From: Proteobacteria bacterium SG_bin4
GTDB lineage: Bacteria > Pseudomonadota > Gammaproteobacteria > Burkholderiales > Nitrosomonadaceae
Direction of reading: 5' to 3'
Length of the DNA: 64,000 nt
NCBI GenBank assembly: GCA_002083395.1
Contig: LWDH01000058.1
Span: forward strand, 1-64,000
A program made the position numbers and the translations under genes. Positions 7,978 through 21,500 of the stretch are shown in pieces; the first letter of the stretch is position 1, and each line of letters opens with the position of its first letter. The notes under the pieces were generated by a model. It did no database searches. It was not told the origin of the DNA and saw only the letters and a list, made by a program, of their open reading frames with translations.

Positions 7978-10878
7978 ATGAATCACAATTTATTCGGCAG
8001 TTTGCAAGAACTATCTATTGCGCCTGGTAATTCGGCAACTTATTACTCACTTCCAATGCTGGAACAGAATGATATTGGAGTCATATCCCGCTTACCGGTA
8101 TCGATACGTATCATACTGGAATCGGTGTTACGCAATTACGACAACAAGAAAATTACCGAAACCCATATTCGGCAATTAGCCAATTGGAAACCGAATGCTG
8201 CAAGAGTCGATGAAATACCGTTTGTTGTATCGCGCATCGTTTTGCAAGATTTTACCGGCGTACCATTATTAGTGGATCTGGCTGCCATGCGCAGCGCCGC
8301 CGTCAAACTCGGGAAAAATCCAAAGCTGATCGAACCATTAGTGCCTGTAGATCTGGTAGTCGATCATTCCATTCAGGTCGATCACTACGGCACCAGTGAT
8401 GCTATTCAGCGCAATATGGAAATAGAATTTTCCAGGAATAACGAACGCTATCAATTTATCAAATGGGGTATGCAAGCGTTTGATACGTTTAAAGTCATTC
8501 CTCCCGGGATCGGTATCGTACATCAAGTCAATCTCGAATATCTTGCCCGTGGTGTACATCGCAAAGATGGATTGATATACCCTGATACGCTGGTTGGCAC
8601 CGACTCTCATACCACCATGATTAACGGCATTGGTGTCGTCGGCTGGGGGGTTGGAGGAATCGAAGCGGAGGCCGGTATGTTGGGACAGCCGGTTTATTTT
8701 CTAACTCCGGATGTAGTGGGTGTCAATCTGACTGGACAATTACGTGAGGGTGTCACTGCAACCGATCTGGTACTAACAATCACTGAAATGCTGCGTAAAG
8801 CGAATGTCGTTGGTAAATTCGTCGAATTTTTTGGCGAGGGTACAGCTTCGCTCGCACTACCCGATCGCGCAACAATCGCCAATATGGCACCGGAATATGG
8901 TGCGACGATGGGATTCTTCCCGGTTGATGATGTAACCATCGACTATTTCAAAGGCACTGGGCGCAGTGATGAAGAAATCTCCGCATTCCAAGCGTATTTC
9001 GAAGCGCAAGGACTGTTTGGAATTCCTCGCAAAGGCGACATTGACTATAGCAACGAACTGACACTGGATCTAGGATCGATCGTTCCTTCCTTAGCCGGTC
9101 CCAAACGACCGCAAGATCGAATTGAGCTTACGGCTATTAAGGCTAAATTCACAGAGCTCTTTTCCAAACCGGTTAAAGAAAGCGGTTATGGCAAACAGCA
9201 AGATGATATCAATCAACGCTATCCAGTACGCAATCGTTACAGCCAAGATTCCGATGAGTACAGCCCTGTAAATTCGATCACCGCCGATGAAAACCGCGGG
9301 GGAATCCCGGAATCCGCCAACGTACCCGGCGTAGGAAGCGTCGAGCGGCGCATGGTCTCTCGCAATATCGCAGAAATGAGCAACAATCGCCCGAGCGTGA
9401 ACTCCAGCGATCACTGCGATACTGAAATCTACAATTCTTCGATCGAACTGGGTCATGGTGATGTGTTGATTGCTGCAATCACTTCCTGCACCAATACATC
9501 CAATCCCAGCGTGTTACTGGCTGCCGGATTGCTCGCTAAAAAAGCGGTTGATAAAGGCTTATCGGTCAAACAACACATCAAGACATCATTAGCGCCCGGG
9601 TCGCGGGTAGTGACCGATTATTTAACCGTTACCGGATTGCTGCCATATCTGGAACAGTTGGGTTTTAATCTGGTCGGTTACGGATGCACCACCTGCATCG
9701 GCAATGCTGGACCTTTGGCCGAACCGATCGAAGAAGCCGTGGTTAAGAACGATTTGGTTTGTGCCGCGGTGTTATCCGGCAACCGTAATTTCGAAGCCCG
9801 CATCCATTCGAATATTCGGGCCAACTTCTTGGCGTCGCCGCCGCTGGTTGTCGCTTATGCCATTGCCGGCACCATTCTGAAAGATTTAACCACCGAACCG
9901 CTAGGTATCGGTAAAAACAATCAACCCGTCTGGCTAAAAGACGTCTGGCCGAGTAGCGCGGAAATTCATGCCTTGATGAAATATGCCGCCAACGCTGATA
10001 CATTCCGCAGTTTGTACAGTAACCTCACCAAAGACCATGAACTGTGGAATCGCGTCACATCGGTAACCGGACAAACCTACAACTGGCCGCCTTCGACCTA
10101 TATTGCCGAGCCACCGTTTTTCCAAGGATTCTCATTGCAACCGGCCACATCCAGCCGCAACGACATTCGTGGCGCCTATGCCCTAGGCGTTTTCGGTGAC
10201 TCAGTAACAACCGATCACATCAGTCCGGCCGGTTCGATCAAGGAAACGTCCCCGGCTGGCCGCTATCTGCTGGAACATCATGTCACTAAAGTGGATTTCA
10301 ATAGCTATGGCGCTCGTCGCGGTCACCATGAAGTCATGATGCGCGGTACTTTCGCCAACGTTCGCATCAAGAACTTGATGATTCCGGGCAGCGAGGGCGG
10401 CATCACGCTCTATCAGGGCACTCCCGGTGTCACGCCGGAACAAATGAGCATTTACGATGCCGCCATGAAATACCAGGCGCACGGGATTCCGACCGTAGTT
10501 TTCGGCGGCAAGGAATACGGCACCGGTTCGAGCCGCGATTGGGCGGCCAAAGGTACACAACTGCTTGGAGTCAAAGCCGTCATTGCGACCAGTTTCGAAC
10601 GCATTCACCGCAGTAATTTGATTGGCATGGGTGTTTTGCCGCTGCAATTCAAAGAAAACGACAGCATCGAGTCGCTCGACATCAAAGGAAATGAGCAATT
10701 CGACATCCTGGGCCTCGACAACATCCAGCCGCAACAAGATGTCACTTTAATCATTCGTCGCAAAGACGGCAGTAGTCAATCGGTTCAACTATTGTGCCGC
10801 ATTGATACCGCCATTGAAATTGATTACTTCAAACACGGCGGAATTTTGCCTTACGTGTTACGGGAATTGATGGCTTGA
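7978..10878 (+). CDS. acnA: aconitate hydratase A with a 69-residue insertion
   Basis: Aconitase of the AcnA/IRP1 type, a [4Fe-4S] enzyme that converts citrate to isocitrate in the TCA cycle. Cluster ligands are Cys504 ([10 protein letters not shown]), Cys570 and Cys573 (GYGCTTCIG). Compared with E. coli AcnA (ligands at 435, 501, 504 in a protein of 891 residues) all three are shifted by exactly 69, so one extra segment lies upstream, roughly residues 398-485. That segment is polar, Ser/Asn/Arg-rich and looks disordered (for example [19 protein letters not shown]). The C-terminal swivel domain is complete ([18 protein letters not shown]). The start at 7978 is preceded by a weak AGGATATT site. 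Monocistronic, closed by a terminator at 10902-10940. Confidence 0.95.
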   Translation: MNHNLFGSLQELSIAPGNSATYYSLPMLEQNDIGVISRLPVSIRIILESVLRNYDNKKITETHIRQLANWKPNAARVDEIPFVVSRIVLQDFTGVPLLVDLAAMRSAAVKLGKNPKLIEPLVPVDLVVDHSIQVDHYGTSDAIQRNMEIEFSRNNERYQFIKWGMQAFDTFKVIPPGIGIVHQVNLEYLARGVHRKDGLIYPDTLVGTDSHTTMINGIGVVGWGVGGIEAEAGMLGQPVYFLTPDVVGVNLTGQLREGVTATDLVLTITEMLRKANVVGKFVEFFGEGTASLALPDRATIANMAPEYGATMGFFPVDDVTIDYFKGTGRSDEEISAFQAYFEAQGLFGIPRKGDIDYSNELTLDLGSIVPSLAGPKRPQDRIELTAIKAKFTELFSKPVKESGYGKQQDDINQRYPVRNRYSQDSDEYSPVNSITADENRGGIPESANVPGVGSVERRMVSRNIAEMSNNRPSVNSSDHCDTEIYNSSIELGHGDVLIAAITSCTNTSNPSVLLAAGLLAKKAVDKGLSVKQHIKTSLAPGSRVVTDYLTVTGLLPYLEQLGFNLVGYGCTTCIGNAGPLAEPIEEAVVKNDLVCAAVLSGNRNFEARIHSNIRANFLASPPLVVAYAIAGTILKDLTTEPLGIGKNNQPVWLKDVWPSSAEIHALMKYAANADTFRSLYSNLTKDHELWNRVTSVTGQTYNWPPSTYIAEPPFFQGFSLQPATSSRNDIRGAYALGVFGDSVTTDHISPAGSIKETSPAGRYLLEHHVTKVDFNSYGARRGHHEVMMRGTFANVRIKNLMIPGSEGGITLYQGTPGVTPEQMSIYDAAMKYQAHGIPTVVFGGKEYGTGSSRDWAAKGTQLLGVKAVIATSFERIHRSNLIGMGVLPLQFKENDSIESLDIKGNEQFDILGLDNIQPQQDVTLIIRRKDGSSQSVQLLCRIDTAIEIDYFKHGGILPYVLRELMA

Positions 10879-10901
10879 ATTCGGATTAACCGGAATTATT
10901 G

Positions 10902-10940
10902 AGGGACTCGATTAAACGCTGTGACGCGGTCCCTTTTTTT
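10902..10940 (+). terminator. rho-independent terminator of acnA
   Basis: Stem AGGGAC (10902-10907) / GTCCCT (10929-10934) with a long loop that contains a second small CGC/GCG pairing, followed directly by seven T residues. The T-run lies on the plus strand, so it serves acnA; guaA ends eight bases further on the opposite strand. Confidence 0.8.
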
Positions 10941-10946
10941 ATTAAA

Positions 10947-12509
10947 CTATTCCCACTCAATCGTTGCGGGCGGCTTGCCTGAAATATCGTAAACCACGCG
11001 ATTGATCCCGCGGATTTCGTTGATAATGCGATTGGAAACTTTGCTGAGTAACGAATAGGGCAATTCGGCCCAATTAGCGGTCATAAAGTCCTGGGTTTGC
11101 ACCGCCCGCAAAGCGATCACATATTCATAAGTGCGACCATCTCCCATCACACCGACGGATTTAACCGGTAAGAATACGGCAAATGCCTGCGAGGTTTTTT
11201 CGTACCAACCGGAACGTTGCAATTCCTCGATAAAAATCTGATCGGCATGACGCAACAACTCGGCATATTCGAATTTCACTTCACCCAGGATACGTACCCC
11301 CAATCCAGGCCCTGGAAAAGGGTGACGGAAAACCATGTCACGTGGCAAACCGAGTACCAACCCTAATTCACGCACTTCGTCTTTAAATAACTCCCGTAAC
11401 GGCTCGAGCAGTTTCAGGTGCAATGTTTCCGGGAGGCCCCCGACATTATGGTGCGATTTGATCGTGTGTGCTTTTTTGGTTTTACCGCCTGCGGATTCGA
11501 TCACGTCGGGATAAATCGTGCCTTGCGCGAGCCATTTTGCATCACCGATTTTTTCAGATTCCCGTTGAAATACTTCGACAAATTCCCGTCCGATAATTTT
11601 GCGCTTCATCTCCGGATCGGTAATGTCTTTGAGATTCAGGAAGAAATCATAACTGGCGTCAACGTGAATAACTTTGACAGCAAGGTTGCTGGCAAAAGTC
11701 TCCATGACTTGCTTTGCCTCATTGGCCCGTAATAGACCGTTGTCAACGAATACGCACGTCAATTGATCGCCGATGGCGCGATGAATCAATGCCGCTGCAA
11801 CGGATGAATCAACGCCGCCGGACAATCCCAGGATCACTCGTTCGTTACCGACGGTTGCACGAATCCTGCCGATGGCTTCCTCGACATAGTCCGGCATGTT
11901 CCAGTCGCGCCCCAAATCGCAGATATCGTGCACAAAACGATCGATCATCGCTTTGCCTTGCAACGTGTGCGTTACTTCAGGATGGAATTGGATGCCATAA
12001 AACCGGCGATTATCATCCGCCATCGCTGCGATCGGTGTGGCCGCATTAAAAGCCATCACTTTAAATCCATCGGGCAAAGCAACGACCGCATCGCCGTGGC
12101 TCATCCACACTTCCAGAATGTTCGCGCCATCCTGATTCGTGCGGTCTTTAATATCCTTAAATAATGCACCCTGCTGCGTCGTCTGCAACTCGGCATAACC
12201 AAATTCACGCACTAAAGCATTCTCGACCGTACCTCCCAACTGCGCAGCCATTGTCTGCATGCCGTAGCAAATGCCCAACACCGGTACGCCGAGTTCGAAA
12301 ACAATTGGCGGCGCTCGCGGTGTTTCTTCTTCAATGACCGATGCGGGTCCGCCGGATAGGATAATGCCTTTGGGTGCGAAAGCCTTAATAAATTCCGGGT
12401 CGGTATCATAGGGATGCAGTTCGCAATACACATTGGTTTCGCGCACGCGACGGGCAATCAGCTGCGTGTACTGGGAACCAAAATCCAGGATCAGGATTTT
12501 CTGATGCAT
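10947..12509 (-). CDS. guaA: GMP synthase (glutamine-hydrolysing)
   Basis: Converts XMP to GMP with ATP and glutamine, the last step of guanine nucleotide synthesis. The 520-residue protein has a class I glutamine amidotransferase domain (residues 1-200; nucleophile Cys81 in GICYGMQ; His/Glu of the triad in FHPEVTHT), an ATP pyrophosphatase domain with the P-loop SGGVDSSV, and a C-terminal dimerisation domain ending IEWE, the usual terminus. It lies 12 bases downstream of guaB, forming the conventional guaBA operon transcribed on the minus strand. Confidence 0.97.
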   Translation of the reverse strand: MHQKILILDFGSQYTQLIARRVRETNVYCELHPYDTDPEFIKAFAPKGIILSGGPASVIEEETPRAPPIVFELGVPVLGICYGMQTMAAQLGGTVENALVREFGYAELQTTQQGALFKDIKDRTNQDGANILEVWMSHGDAVVALPDGFKVMAFNAATPIAAMADDNRRFYGIQFHPEVTHTLQGKAMIDRFVHDICDLGRDWNMPDYVEEAIGRIRATVGNERVILGLSGGVDSSVAAALIHRAIGDQLTCVFVDNGLLRANEAKQVMETFASNLAVKVIHVDASYDFFLNLKDITDPEMKRKIIGREFVEVFQRESEKIGDAKWLAQGTIYPDVIESAGGKTKKAHTIKSHHNVGGLPETLHLKLLEPLRELFKDEVRELGLVLGLPRDMVFRHPFPGPGLGVRILGEVKFEYAELLRHADQIFIEELQRSGWYEKTSQAFAVFLPVKSVGVMGDGRTYEYVIALRAVQTQDFMTANWAELPYSLLSKVSNRIINEIRGINRVVYDISGKPPATIEWE

Positions 12510-12521
12510 GATGGAGAATAA

Positions 12522-14075
<1,554 letters not shown>

Positions 14076-14155
14076 TTATGATTAAATGTGCAAAATCTTT
14101 AAGTTGCATAAATGCAATACCGATGGACGCGGATTATTCGTTTTTGGAGCATGCA

Positions 14156-14602
14156 ATGAGAGTTTTAGTGTGGTTAGGATTTATACTATTGTTAATTGCT
14201 GCAACGGCCGATGCGCAAATTTACAAATGGGTCGATGAACACGGCAAGACGCAATATACCGACCGGCCACCACCACCCGATGTGAAGGCTGAAGGTAAAC
14301 GGCTGAAAATCAATTCTTCACCGATGTCTGGCGGTCATGGTCAAACAAAGAATGTATCCGATGAAAGAGAAGAATTCGACAAGCGCCGGCAAGAACGGCG
14401 CGAAGAAGAATCCAAGCAGCAAGCTAAATCTGCAGAAGACAAGAAAAAATGTATTGAAGCTCAAACTCAACTGAGAATGTATGCGGATTCCCCTCGCTTG
14501 ACGATCCCCGATGGCGCCGGCGGTGTTGTTTATGTCGATGATGATTTGCGACAAAGAAGAATTGACGATGCCAATAAAGCAATCGCAAAGTATTGTAAAT
14601 AA
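14156..14602 (+). CDS. DUF4124 envelope protein
   Basis: A 148-residue exported protein. Residues 1-20 are a signal peptide (MRVLVWLGFILLL...ADA), followed at once by the DUF4124 signature QIYKWVDEHGKTQYTDRPP, a short beta-rich module common in proteobacterial periplasmic proteins. The remainder is a charged helical stretch (about 70-105, many E/K/R/Q) and a C-terminal part with two cysteines. The ATG at 14156 is preferred over the longer frame because GGAG sits six bases before it and it directly yields the signal peptide. It is followed 20 bases later by a FimV-like gene. The biochemical role of DUF4124 is unknown. Confidence 0.8.
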   Translation: MRVLVWLGFILLLIAATADAQIYKWVDEHGKTQYTDRPPPPDVKAEGKRLKINSSPMSGGHGQTKNVSDEREEFDKRRQERREEESKQQAKSAEDKKKCIEAQTQLRMYADSPRLTIPDGAGGVVYVDDDLRQRRIDDANKAIAKYCK

Positions 14603-14621
14603 TAAGATAACAACCGACTAG

Positions 14622-16085
14622 ATGACTGCTCCTATCGGCAAAATGCTATTTGCCGCTCTCCTTTTACTCGCAGGCGTGTGTGCCGAAGCAGCTCTTTCCG
14701 ATTCTGACAATCACCGTATCGCATCCGATACACCAAGAACTTCCACACAAAACCCTGCCAGACCGGGAATGATGTGGCAGATACTCCCCGGCGAAGATAT
14801 CCGCGAAACTGCGCGTCTGATCTATCCTCAAAACTCCGTGGCCCGGAACAATCTGATCCGCGCCATCATCCGGACCAATCCGCAGCATTTTCCCGGCGGC
14901 AGTTATCAACCGCTGGCAGCCGGTACCATTATTCACTTTCCGGATTTGAGAACCATTGGCGCTTATGCGAAAACCGAAAAAAAATCGCACAAAACATCGC
15001 CAGTAAAAAAATCACCAAAACCTCAACCGCAAACCACTCCACCCCTTGCGATTGTCAAGACAGATCTTGACCCGCAATTAACGCGAATGATTGCGCGGCT
15101 CGATCATGAAGCCGAAACGGAATCCCATGAACTGAACACACTCATCCAGCACATAGGATCGATGGAAGCGCGATTCCGAGAATTTCAAACGCTGCTGGAG
15201 GCAAAAAACCTGCACGCCGGCCATTCACCCACCATTGCTGCAACCGAGGCACCGTCCAACGAAAATTCTGCTTCGGAACCCGTTCAGGAAACTGGGCTAA
15301 TCGCTGGTGAAGTCGCACCACTGGCCGAACAGCTCAACCTGCCGCCGGAAAATATTGGTTCTCCAACTGAAAATGAACTCTTAGCGGAAGTGATACCGCC
15401 TGCCACAGAGCCAACCATTGCAGCGGAAGCGGCCCCACACGAAAGTATCGCACACGATGAAATTGCGCCGCCCACTCAGCAACTCGGCAGTACGCAGCAT
15501 GCGCCGAATATCAGCGCGGAGGAAACCCCCGATATTGCTTTGGAAGACATGATTTCGGCGGATAACATCTTACTGATTGGAATCCTGCTGACGATATTGA
15601 TCGTTCTGATCATGCTGCGAAGTTATCGCAAGATCAAGGAAAGACACGCACACGCTTCCGACATTGTCACCATTCTCGATAGCGATGAACGTCGACGTTA
15701 TGAAGCGCTTTTTCTGCGCGAAAGCGAAAATACCGGACAATCGCCGGAAAATCCACCCGCTCCGGACGATCAGGTCATAGCGGAAGCACGCGCCCTAATT
15801 GCACAGGATAAAACCGACGAGGCCGTTCAGACGCTACAAAAACAATTAGCAACCAACCAGCAGAATATTCCAGGATGGCTGTTGCTATTTGAATTGCTCT
15901 ACAAAGCCAACAATAAGCGGGATTTCAAGAAAAACGCGCGCCGTTTCAAACGCCTCAACCAATACCCGGATATCTGGATGCAAATCCAAAGCTTGGGCAA
16001 CAAGCTGGAACCCAGCGAACCGCTGTATTTTGATGAACAAAAACGTAAGGAAAAGTTTTTCTCGGACGCATCGGCGGCAGAATGA
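14622..16085 (+). CDS. FimV-like inner-membrane protein with LysM-like domain
   Basis: A 487-residue bitopic protein that resembles FimV. Order of parts: signal peptide or first membrane segment (about 8-24); a LysM/FimV-type N-terminal module with WQILPGEDIRETARLIYP and PGGSYQPLAAGTIIHFPD (about 50-110); a Lys/Pro/Thr linker; a helical segment (about 145-190); an acidic Pro/Ala-rich region (205-300); a transmembrane helix (about 312-330, NILLIGILLTILIVLIML); and a cytoplasmic C-terminal region with a TPR-like repeat (about 385-465). FimV proteins are peptidoglycan-binding hub proteins for polar assemblies and type IV pili in other bacteria; no pilus genes are nearby, so the role here is inferred only. 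The ATG at 14643 is an alternative start. Confidence 0.7.
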   Translation: MTAPIGKMLFAALLLLAGVCAEAALSDSDNHRIASDTPRTSTQNPARPGMMWQILPGEDIRETARLIYPQNSVARNNLIRAIIRTNPQHFPGGSYQPLAAGTIIHFPDLRTIGAYAKTEKKSHKTSPVKKSPKPQPQTTPPLAIVKTDLDPQLTRMIARLDHEAETESHELNTLIQHIGSMEARFREFQTLLEAKNLHAGHSPTIAATEAPSNENSASEPVQETGLIAGEVAPLAEQLNLPPENIGSPTENELLAEVIPPATEPTIAAEAAPHESIAHDEIAPPTQQLGSTQHAPNISAEETPDIALEDMISADNILLIGILLTILIVLIMLRSYRKIKERHAHASDIVTILDSDERRRYEALFLRESENTGQSPENPPAPDDQVIAEARALIAQDKTDEAVQTLQKQLATNQQNIPGWLLLFELLYKANNKRDFKKNARRFKRLNQYPDIWMQIQSLGNKLEPSEPLYFDEQKRKEKFFSDASAAE

Positions 16086-16111
16086 TGCCGTGTGTGCCCC
16101 CTTTCCGGTGA

Positions 16112-17293
16112 TTATTCCTGCTCAAATGGATCAAACGGCCAACCGGAAAGCATGGTCTCAGCATGCAAGTCGGCCATTGATCGTTCCTGACTTTTCAACC
16201 AGCGCTTGAAATATTTGTCGTCATTAATGTGCTGAAAATCGTACTCCATAGAATCCAATTCGCGCTCAAGAACACTGGCGCTGACTATCATCTTGCGGCT
16301 CAAGTTATAAACATTCACAATTTCATTACGATCGAGTCCAAATTCTTGCCGCGCCTTTTGGCGAGCATTGTGTAGTTCATTTTGCAAACCGTGCATTTGT
16401 TGCTTCAGCAATAACGTCAGCGGACTCAGTTTTTCTTCCGCCATTTTGGCGATTGCGTCGGTGCTGGTTAGCTCAATGCGTAATTGAATTTTCAATAGCT
16501 CGATCAAATCAGAGCGCTCATAAGCCGCATTAGCTTCGCTCATCAGCGTGTTTTTCCGGGCACGTTGCTCCGGATCAGTTTCACGATCCGGATGTAAAAC
16601 GCTCGCTAATTGCCGGAAAATCTTGCGCAAAGTGGATTGTGCATCCGCTTGATCAGCCTGCGCCTTTAGTTGAGCGGCATTCGGTTTCTTTTTCCGTTTC
16701 CGGTCTTGATGCGCCTCTTGCTCGGCAGCTTCTATTTCCCGAGCACGTTCCATGCCCGCCCTGAAAACATCTTCGAATGAATCCATCGATTCCTCATCAA
16801 AGAATGATTCACCGAACATTTCTTTCATCGCATCGTGCAACTCACTTGCAGCAGCCCGTTCTTTCTCGTCGAAATTTTCAACGCTATGTTTGTCATGAAA
16901 TGCCTTCATCTCCACATCGCCTTGCACCGCCAGCTGAAAACTCAAATCGCAAAGAATCATGACAGCCGTCCGTTTCTGCGCCGCAGTCCATCCTTTGCGT
17001 TGCAGCCGCTGATCCAGCCAAAGCACCATTTTCCGCATTAATTCATGGTATTGTTGTCGAAGCGGCGTCATCTTCTGCAAATAGACCGGCCGGTGAGCAT
17101 CACACATCTGCTGCAACGCATTCAGTTGATTTTTCAATTTTTCAATACGTTCCAGCAGCTTATTGAATTGTTGCTGGGCTGGTGACAACGGATTGTCCTG
17201 CACCGTAAGCTTGAGCGAAGTCGGAGGACTTGTCTGGGGTTGTTGATTGACCTCAGAGGTCTCGTCGGTAAATAAGTCCATATTGCGAGGCAT
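16112..17293 (-). CDS. atypical J-domain protein
   Basis: A 393-residue cytoplasmic protein, rich in charged and glutamine residues and predicted to be almost wholly helical. A J-domain-like segment lies in the C-terminal half (about 220-270): LRKIFRQLASVLHPDRETDP carries the HPD tripeptide required to stimulate DnaK ATPase. Long coiled-coil-like helices precede it (about 40-75) and follow it (about 290-360). There is no Gly/Phe region or zinc finger, so it is a class C (type III) J protein. Position of the domain in the middle of the chain is unusual. It is 17 bases downstream of the TolB-like gene. The start could also be MDLFTDE at 17281. The client is unknown. Confidence 0.65.
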   Translation of the reverse strand: MPRNMDLFTDETSEVNQQPQTSPPTSLKLTVQDNPLSPAQQQFNKLLERIEKLKNQLNALQQMCDAHRPVYLQKMTPLRQQYHELMRKMVLWLDQRLQRKGWTAAQKRTAVMILCDLSFQLAVQGDVEMKAFHDKHSVENFDEKERAAASELHDAMKEMFGESFFDEESMDSFEDVFRAGMERAREIEAAEQEAHQDRKRKKKPNAAQLKAQADQADAQSTLRKIFRQLASVLHPDRETDPEQRARKNTLMSEANAAYERSDLIELLKIQLRIELTSTDAIAKMAEEKLSPLTLLLKQQMHGLQNELHNARQKARQEFGLDRNEIVNVYNLSRKMIVSASVLERELDSMEYDFQHINDDKYFKRWLKSQERSMADLHAETMLSGWPFDPFEQE

Positions 17294-17310
17294 TTTCTAA
17301 TTACTCTAAA

Positions 17311-18402
17311 TCATTGTAATGAAAGACTCTCCAGCGCTTTCTGGTGATTCCACTTGCCGTGAAATAACAATCCTTTCTTACCCGGCGTGCGGTCGCTGGT
17401 CCAGGTGATGTAATGGCCGTCCGGCGTGAAAACCGGCAAACCATCGAAACCGTCCTTGTCGGTCACGCGCACCGGTTCTTTGGTCCCGTCGACATCGACG
17501 ATGTACAGTTCAAAATTGCGATGACCGTGTAAATTGGTCGCGAAAATGACGTATTTGCCGGACGGATGATAAAACGGCGCCCAGGACATCACGTTCAATC
17601 GGGTGATCTGTTTCTGATCGGTGCCATCGATATTCATCGTAAAAATTTCCGCCTCCCGTCCGCTGTCCGAGAAACGCCGCCACACGATGCGCTTGCCGTC
17701 GGGACTGAAAAACGGGCCGCCGTCGTAACTTTTTGTCTGCGTCAACCGCTTCACGTTGGAACCGTCCGCGTCCATGATGTAAATATCGATCATCGATGCC
17801 GGATTGGCTTTGAATAGCGCTTGTTCTTCTTCGGACAATTCCCCGCTGTATGCGCGCCGGTTGGAAGCAAACGCAATCAACTTGCCGTCCGGCGACCACG
17901 AGGCTTCGGCATCGTAACCCAATGTATGGGTTAAATTCTTGATATGCCCGCCATTGAAATCGGTTTCGTATATATCGTAATACTCGTCGTAATCCCAAGC
18001 GTAGGATTTCTGTTCACCGGCTTTGCGCCGCTCGATTTCCTCGGTCATTTTGGCTTTGGCTTGCGCATCGTCGTGCGTCGAAGAAAACAGCACTTTCTCT
18101 TGCGCCGGATGTACCCACGCGCACGTAGTTTTTCCAGTTCCCGGTGAAACCTGCGTCACCGAACCGCTATCGATATTCTTCAAGAAAATCTGGTAGAACG
18201 GATTGTCATCCGCCACTTCCGCTTGATAAATCATCCACTTCGAATCCGCGCGGTAATACGCTTCCCCGGCGCGTTTTTCCTTGACGGAGAGTTGGTGTTC
18301 GTCGGTGATGAAATCACTGGCATTCACTGAAGAAGCGGATAGAAATATCCACGGCATTAAAAGGCTGCTTAGCGCATAAACTGTAAAATTCTGTTGTTTC
18401 AT
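17311..18402 (-). CDS. TolB-like beta-propeller, periplasmic
   Basis: A 363-residue exported protein with signal peptide (residues 1-28, ends SVNA-SD) and at least five TolB/PD40 repeats: ASWSPDGKLIAFASNRR, PFFSPDGKRIVWRRF, PFYHPSGKYVIFATN and PVFTPDGHYITWTSDR are the clearest. Such propellers often sit in prolyl oligopeptidase or amidohydrolase chains, but no catalytic domain is attached here. It is divergent from the M1-M28-PDZ peptidase, with 149 bases between starts, so a functional pairing (substrate presentation or envelope proteolysis) is plausible but inferred. It is not the Tol-Pal TolB, which would be next to pal and tolA. Confidence 0.8.
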   Translation of the reverse strand: MKQQNFTVYALSSLLMPWIFLSASSVNASDFITDEHQLSVKEKRAGEAYYRADSKWMIYQAEVADDNPFYQIFLKNIDSGSVTQVSPGTGKTTCAWVHPAQEKVLFSSTHDDAQAKAKMTEEIERRKAGEQKSYAWDYDEYYDIYETDFNGGHIKNLTHTLGYDAEASWSPDGKLIAFASNRRAYSGELSEEEQALFKANPASMIDIYIMDADGSNVKRLTQTKSYDGGPFFSPDGKRIVWRRFSDSGREAEIFTMNIDGTDQKQITRLNVMSWAPFYHPSGKYVIFATNLHGHRNFELYIVDVDGTKEPVRVTDKDGFDGLPVFTPDGHYITWTSDRTPGKKGLLFHGKWNHQKALESLSLQ

Positions 18403-18551
18403 AGGAATTCAAAAGGAAGTTGTTCAAATGATGTAAGGCATTTAAACACACCCGCAAAAGGAAAGTAAACATACGCTATCATAGCGTGCAGACAACAATA
18501 AACTTTGTTTCGACACTGGCACCCGATACTTTTCCCCGGTTGATAAGAAGA

Positions 18552-21500
18552 ATGAAACTATCCTCAAAACACGTCATAACGCTTTTTTTGTTTTTCATCA
18601 TATTGTTCGGTGCCCGGATTGCCTCCGCCACTGCTTCCACCTTCCACCACACCATGCAAATCCAGTTGTTGCCGGAGTCCTCTGAAATCCGCGTCAAGGA
18701 TCGGATTCAAATTCCTGAGCAGGTACATAATGTTGGCGAACCGGTGACGCTGGCGTTTTATTTGCACGCCGCGCTAACGGTCACCGGCGTGCAGGATGCG
18801 ACAATCGAAGTGGATGGCGATGAGATTGCGCTGAAATCCCGCCCGATTTCGGTGCGGCAATACGCGATCACGCTGCCGCCCGGCCAACAAGCATTCACGC
18901 TGCAATACGGCGGTCAGATCCATCATGCCGTGCAGGGTCCGGGGCAGGAATATTCGCGTAGTTTCGGCTCGACGCCGGGCGTGATTTCGCCGGAAGGGGT
19001 GTTTCTGGCGAGCGCCAGCGCATGGTATCCGCAATTTGGCGATGCGCTGGTATCGTTTCATCTGGATATTCAGGTGCCTGCCGGTTGGGATGTGGTCAGT
19101 CAAGGATCGCTCGTGCGCGAGAATGGCACCACTGAAGCACAGCATATCGTTTGGGAGGAAAAACAGCCTCAGGACGATATCTACTTGATCGCCGCGAAAT
19201 TCCACCGGTATACGCAATCCGCCGGCGCGGTGAATGCACTGGTGTATCTGCGCAGCGCCGATCAACCGCTTGCGCAGCGGTATTTGGACGCCACCGCGCA
19301 GTACATCGCGATGTACAACAAGCTGATCGGCCCCTACCCTTACAGCAAGTTCGCGCTGGTCGAAAATTTCTGGGAAAGCGGCTACGGCATGCCGTCGTTC
19401 ACGCTACTCGGCTCCAAGGTGATCCGCCTGCCGTTTATTTTGCACTCGTCGTATCCGCATGAGATTCTGCACAATTACTGGGGCAACGGCGTCTTCGTCG
19501 ATTACGCCAAAGGCAATTGGGCGGAAGGGTTGACCGCATACCTGGCCGATCATCTGGTTAACGAACAGCGTGGCAAAGGCGAGGAATATCGCCGCGATGT
19601 GCTGCAGAAATACGCGGATTTCGTCAACCACGAAAAAGATTTTCCCATCATCCGCTTCGTGTCGCGTCACAGCGCCAGCTCGGAAGCCGTCGGTTACGGC
19701 AAAACCCTGATGTTTTTCCACATGTTGCGATTGGAATTGGGTGACGATGCCTTCACCAAAGTGCTGCGGCGCTTCTATCAGCAATTCAAATTCCAGCAAG
19801 CGACGTTCGCCGACTTGCTCGCCACGTTCAACACCGTCACCGGCAAGGATTTGTCGCAGCAATTCGAGCAATGGGTGCATCGCGCCGGTGCGCCGGATCT
19901 TGTCTTGCGGAACGCCGAAACCGAACCGCACGGCGAGGGTTATAAACTCACACTAACCGTCGAGCAAACCCAAGCGGGTGAACCGTATCGCTTGCAAATA
20001 CCATTAGCCATCACAGTGCACGGCGAAGATATGGCCGTCGAATCGCGCATCGGCCTCGAACAGAAAATACAAACGTTCGAGCTGGAATTCGCCAACCGGC
20101 CGGTGCGCATCGACCTCGATCCGCATTTCGACGTGTTCCGCCGCCTGGATAGCCGCGAGATTCCCTCGGCGCTGTCGCAAGGATTTGGCGCGGAAAAACC
20201 GTTGCTGATCTTACCGGCGCGGGAGCAGAAAGCCGTGCTGGAAGCCTACCGCGCATTGGCGGCCAATTGGCAGAAAACCCAGGCCAGCCCGCTAGAAATC
20301 GTCACCGACGAGCAACTAAAAACCTTGCCCGAGGATCGTACCGTCTGGATTCTTGGCTGGCAAAACCGGTTTGCGGACAACGTTCTAAAAAACCTTGCCG
20401 GGCGCGATGTCTCGTATCGATCCGGTCAATTACAGCTCAATCATAAACGCTACCCGCAGAACGGCCACGCCGTGGTGTTGAGCGCGCGGCAATCCGCCAA
20501 TCCCGATAAGACGCTGCTATGGGCCGCCGCCGATACACCGCAAGCCGTGGCCGAGCTTGCCATCAAACTGCCGCACTACCGCAAATACAGCTATTTGGTG
20601 TTCAAAGGCGATGAACTGACCAATATCGACAAAGGCCAATGGCCGGTTTTGCAGTCACCGCTGTCGCAGCCGGTGTCGCAAAAAGACGGATTTACAATCG
20701 ATGCCGCACACGCAGCGCATGCCGGTATCACTAAGCCGCGCCGGGCGCTGGCGGAATTGCCGCCGGTATTTTCCGAAAGCCGCATGATGGACGATATCAA
20801 TCACCTGGCGCACGAATCGTACAAAGGCCGCGAACTCGGCACGCCGGAATTGGACGAAGCCGCGACTTATATCGCCAAGCAATTTCAGCAAATCGGCCTG
20901 CTGCCGGGCGGCGACAGCGGCAGTTTCTTCCAGACCTGGCAACAGGATGTCGGATTGCCGAAAGGCAACATCACCTTGCGTAACGTCGTCGGCATTCTGC
21001 CCGGCACCAACCCGCAACTCGCCGGACAAAGCCTGGTGATCGGCGCGCATTACGATCATCTCGGCACCGGCTGGCCCGACGTACGCGCCGCGCATCAAGG
21101 CAAAATCCACCACGGCGCGGACGACAACGCCAGCGGCATCGCCGTGATGCTCGAACTCGCCCGCCAGATCGTGCCGAAATGGCAACCGGAACGCACCGTC
21201 ATTTTCGTCGCATTCACCGGCGAAGAAGCCAATTTGCTCGGTTCCCAACATTATGTCCGCAGCAGCGAAAAATTCCCGGTTGCAAAAATCATTGCGATGT
21301 TGAATCTGGACACCGTCGGACGGCTGGAAAACAACCCGGTCACGGTATTCGGCACCGGCACTGCGCGTGAGCTGGTGCACATCTTCCGCGGCGCGAGCTT
21401 TGTTACCGGCATTCCGGTCAACGCCGTGCAAGACGACTTCGGCTCCAGCGACCAGGCCGCGTTCATCCAGGCCGGCGTGCCCGCCGTGCAATTCTTCGCC

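Noticed and set aside
14078..14602. 174-residue version of the DUF4124 protein
   Set aside because: The ATG at 14156 has a good RBS and starts the signal peptide directly.
17311..18402. Assignment of the propeller as the Tol-Pal TolB
   Set aside because: No tolQRA or pal nearby and the N-terminal TolB domain is missing.
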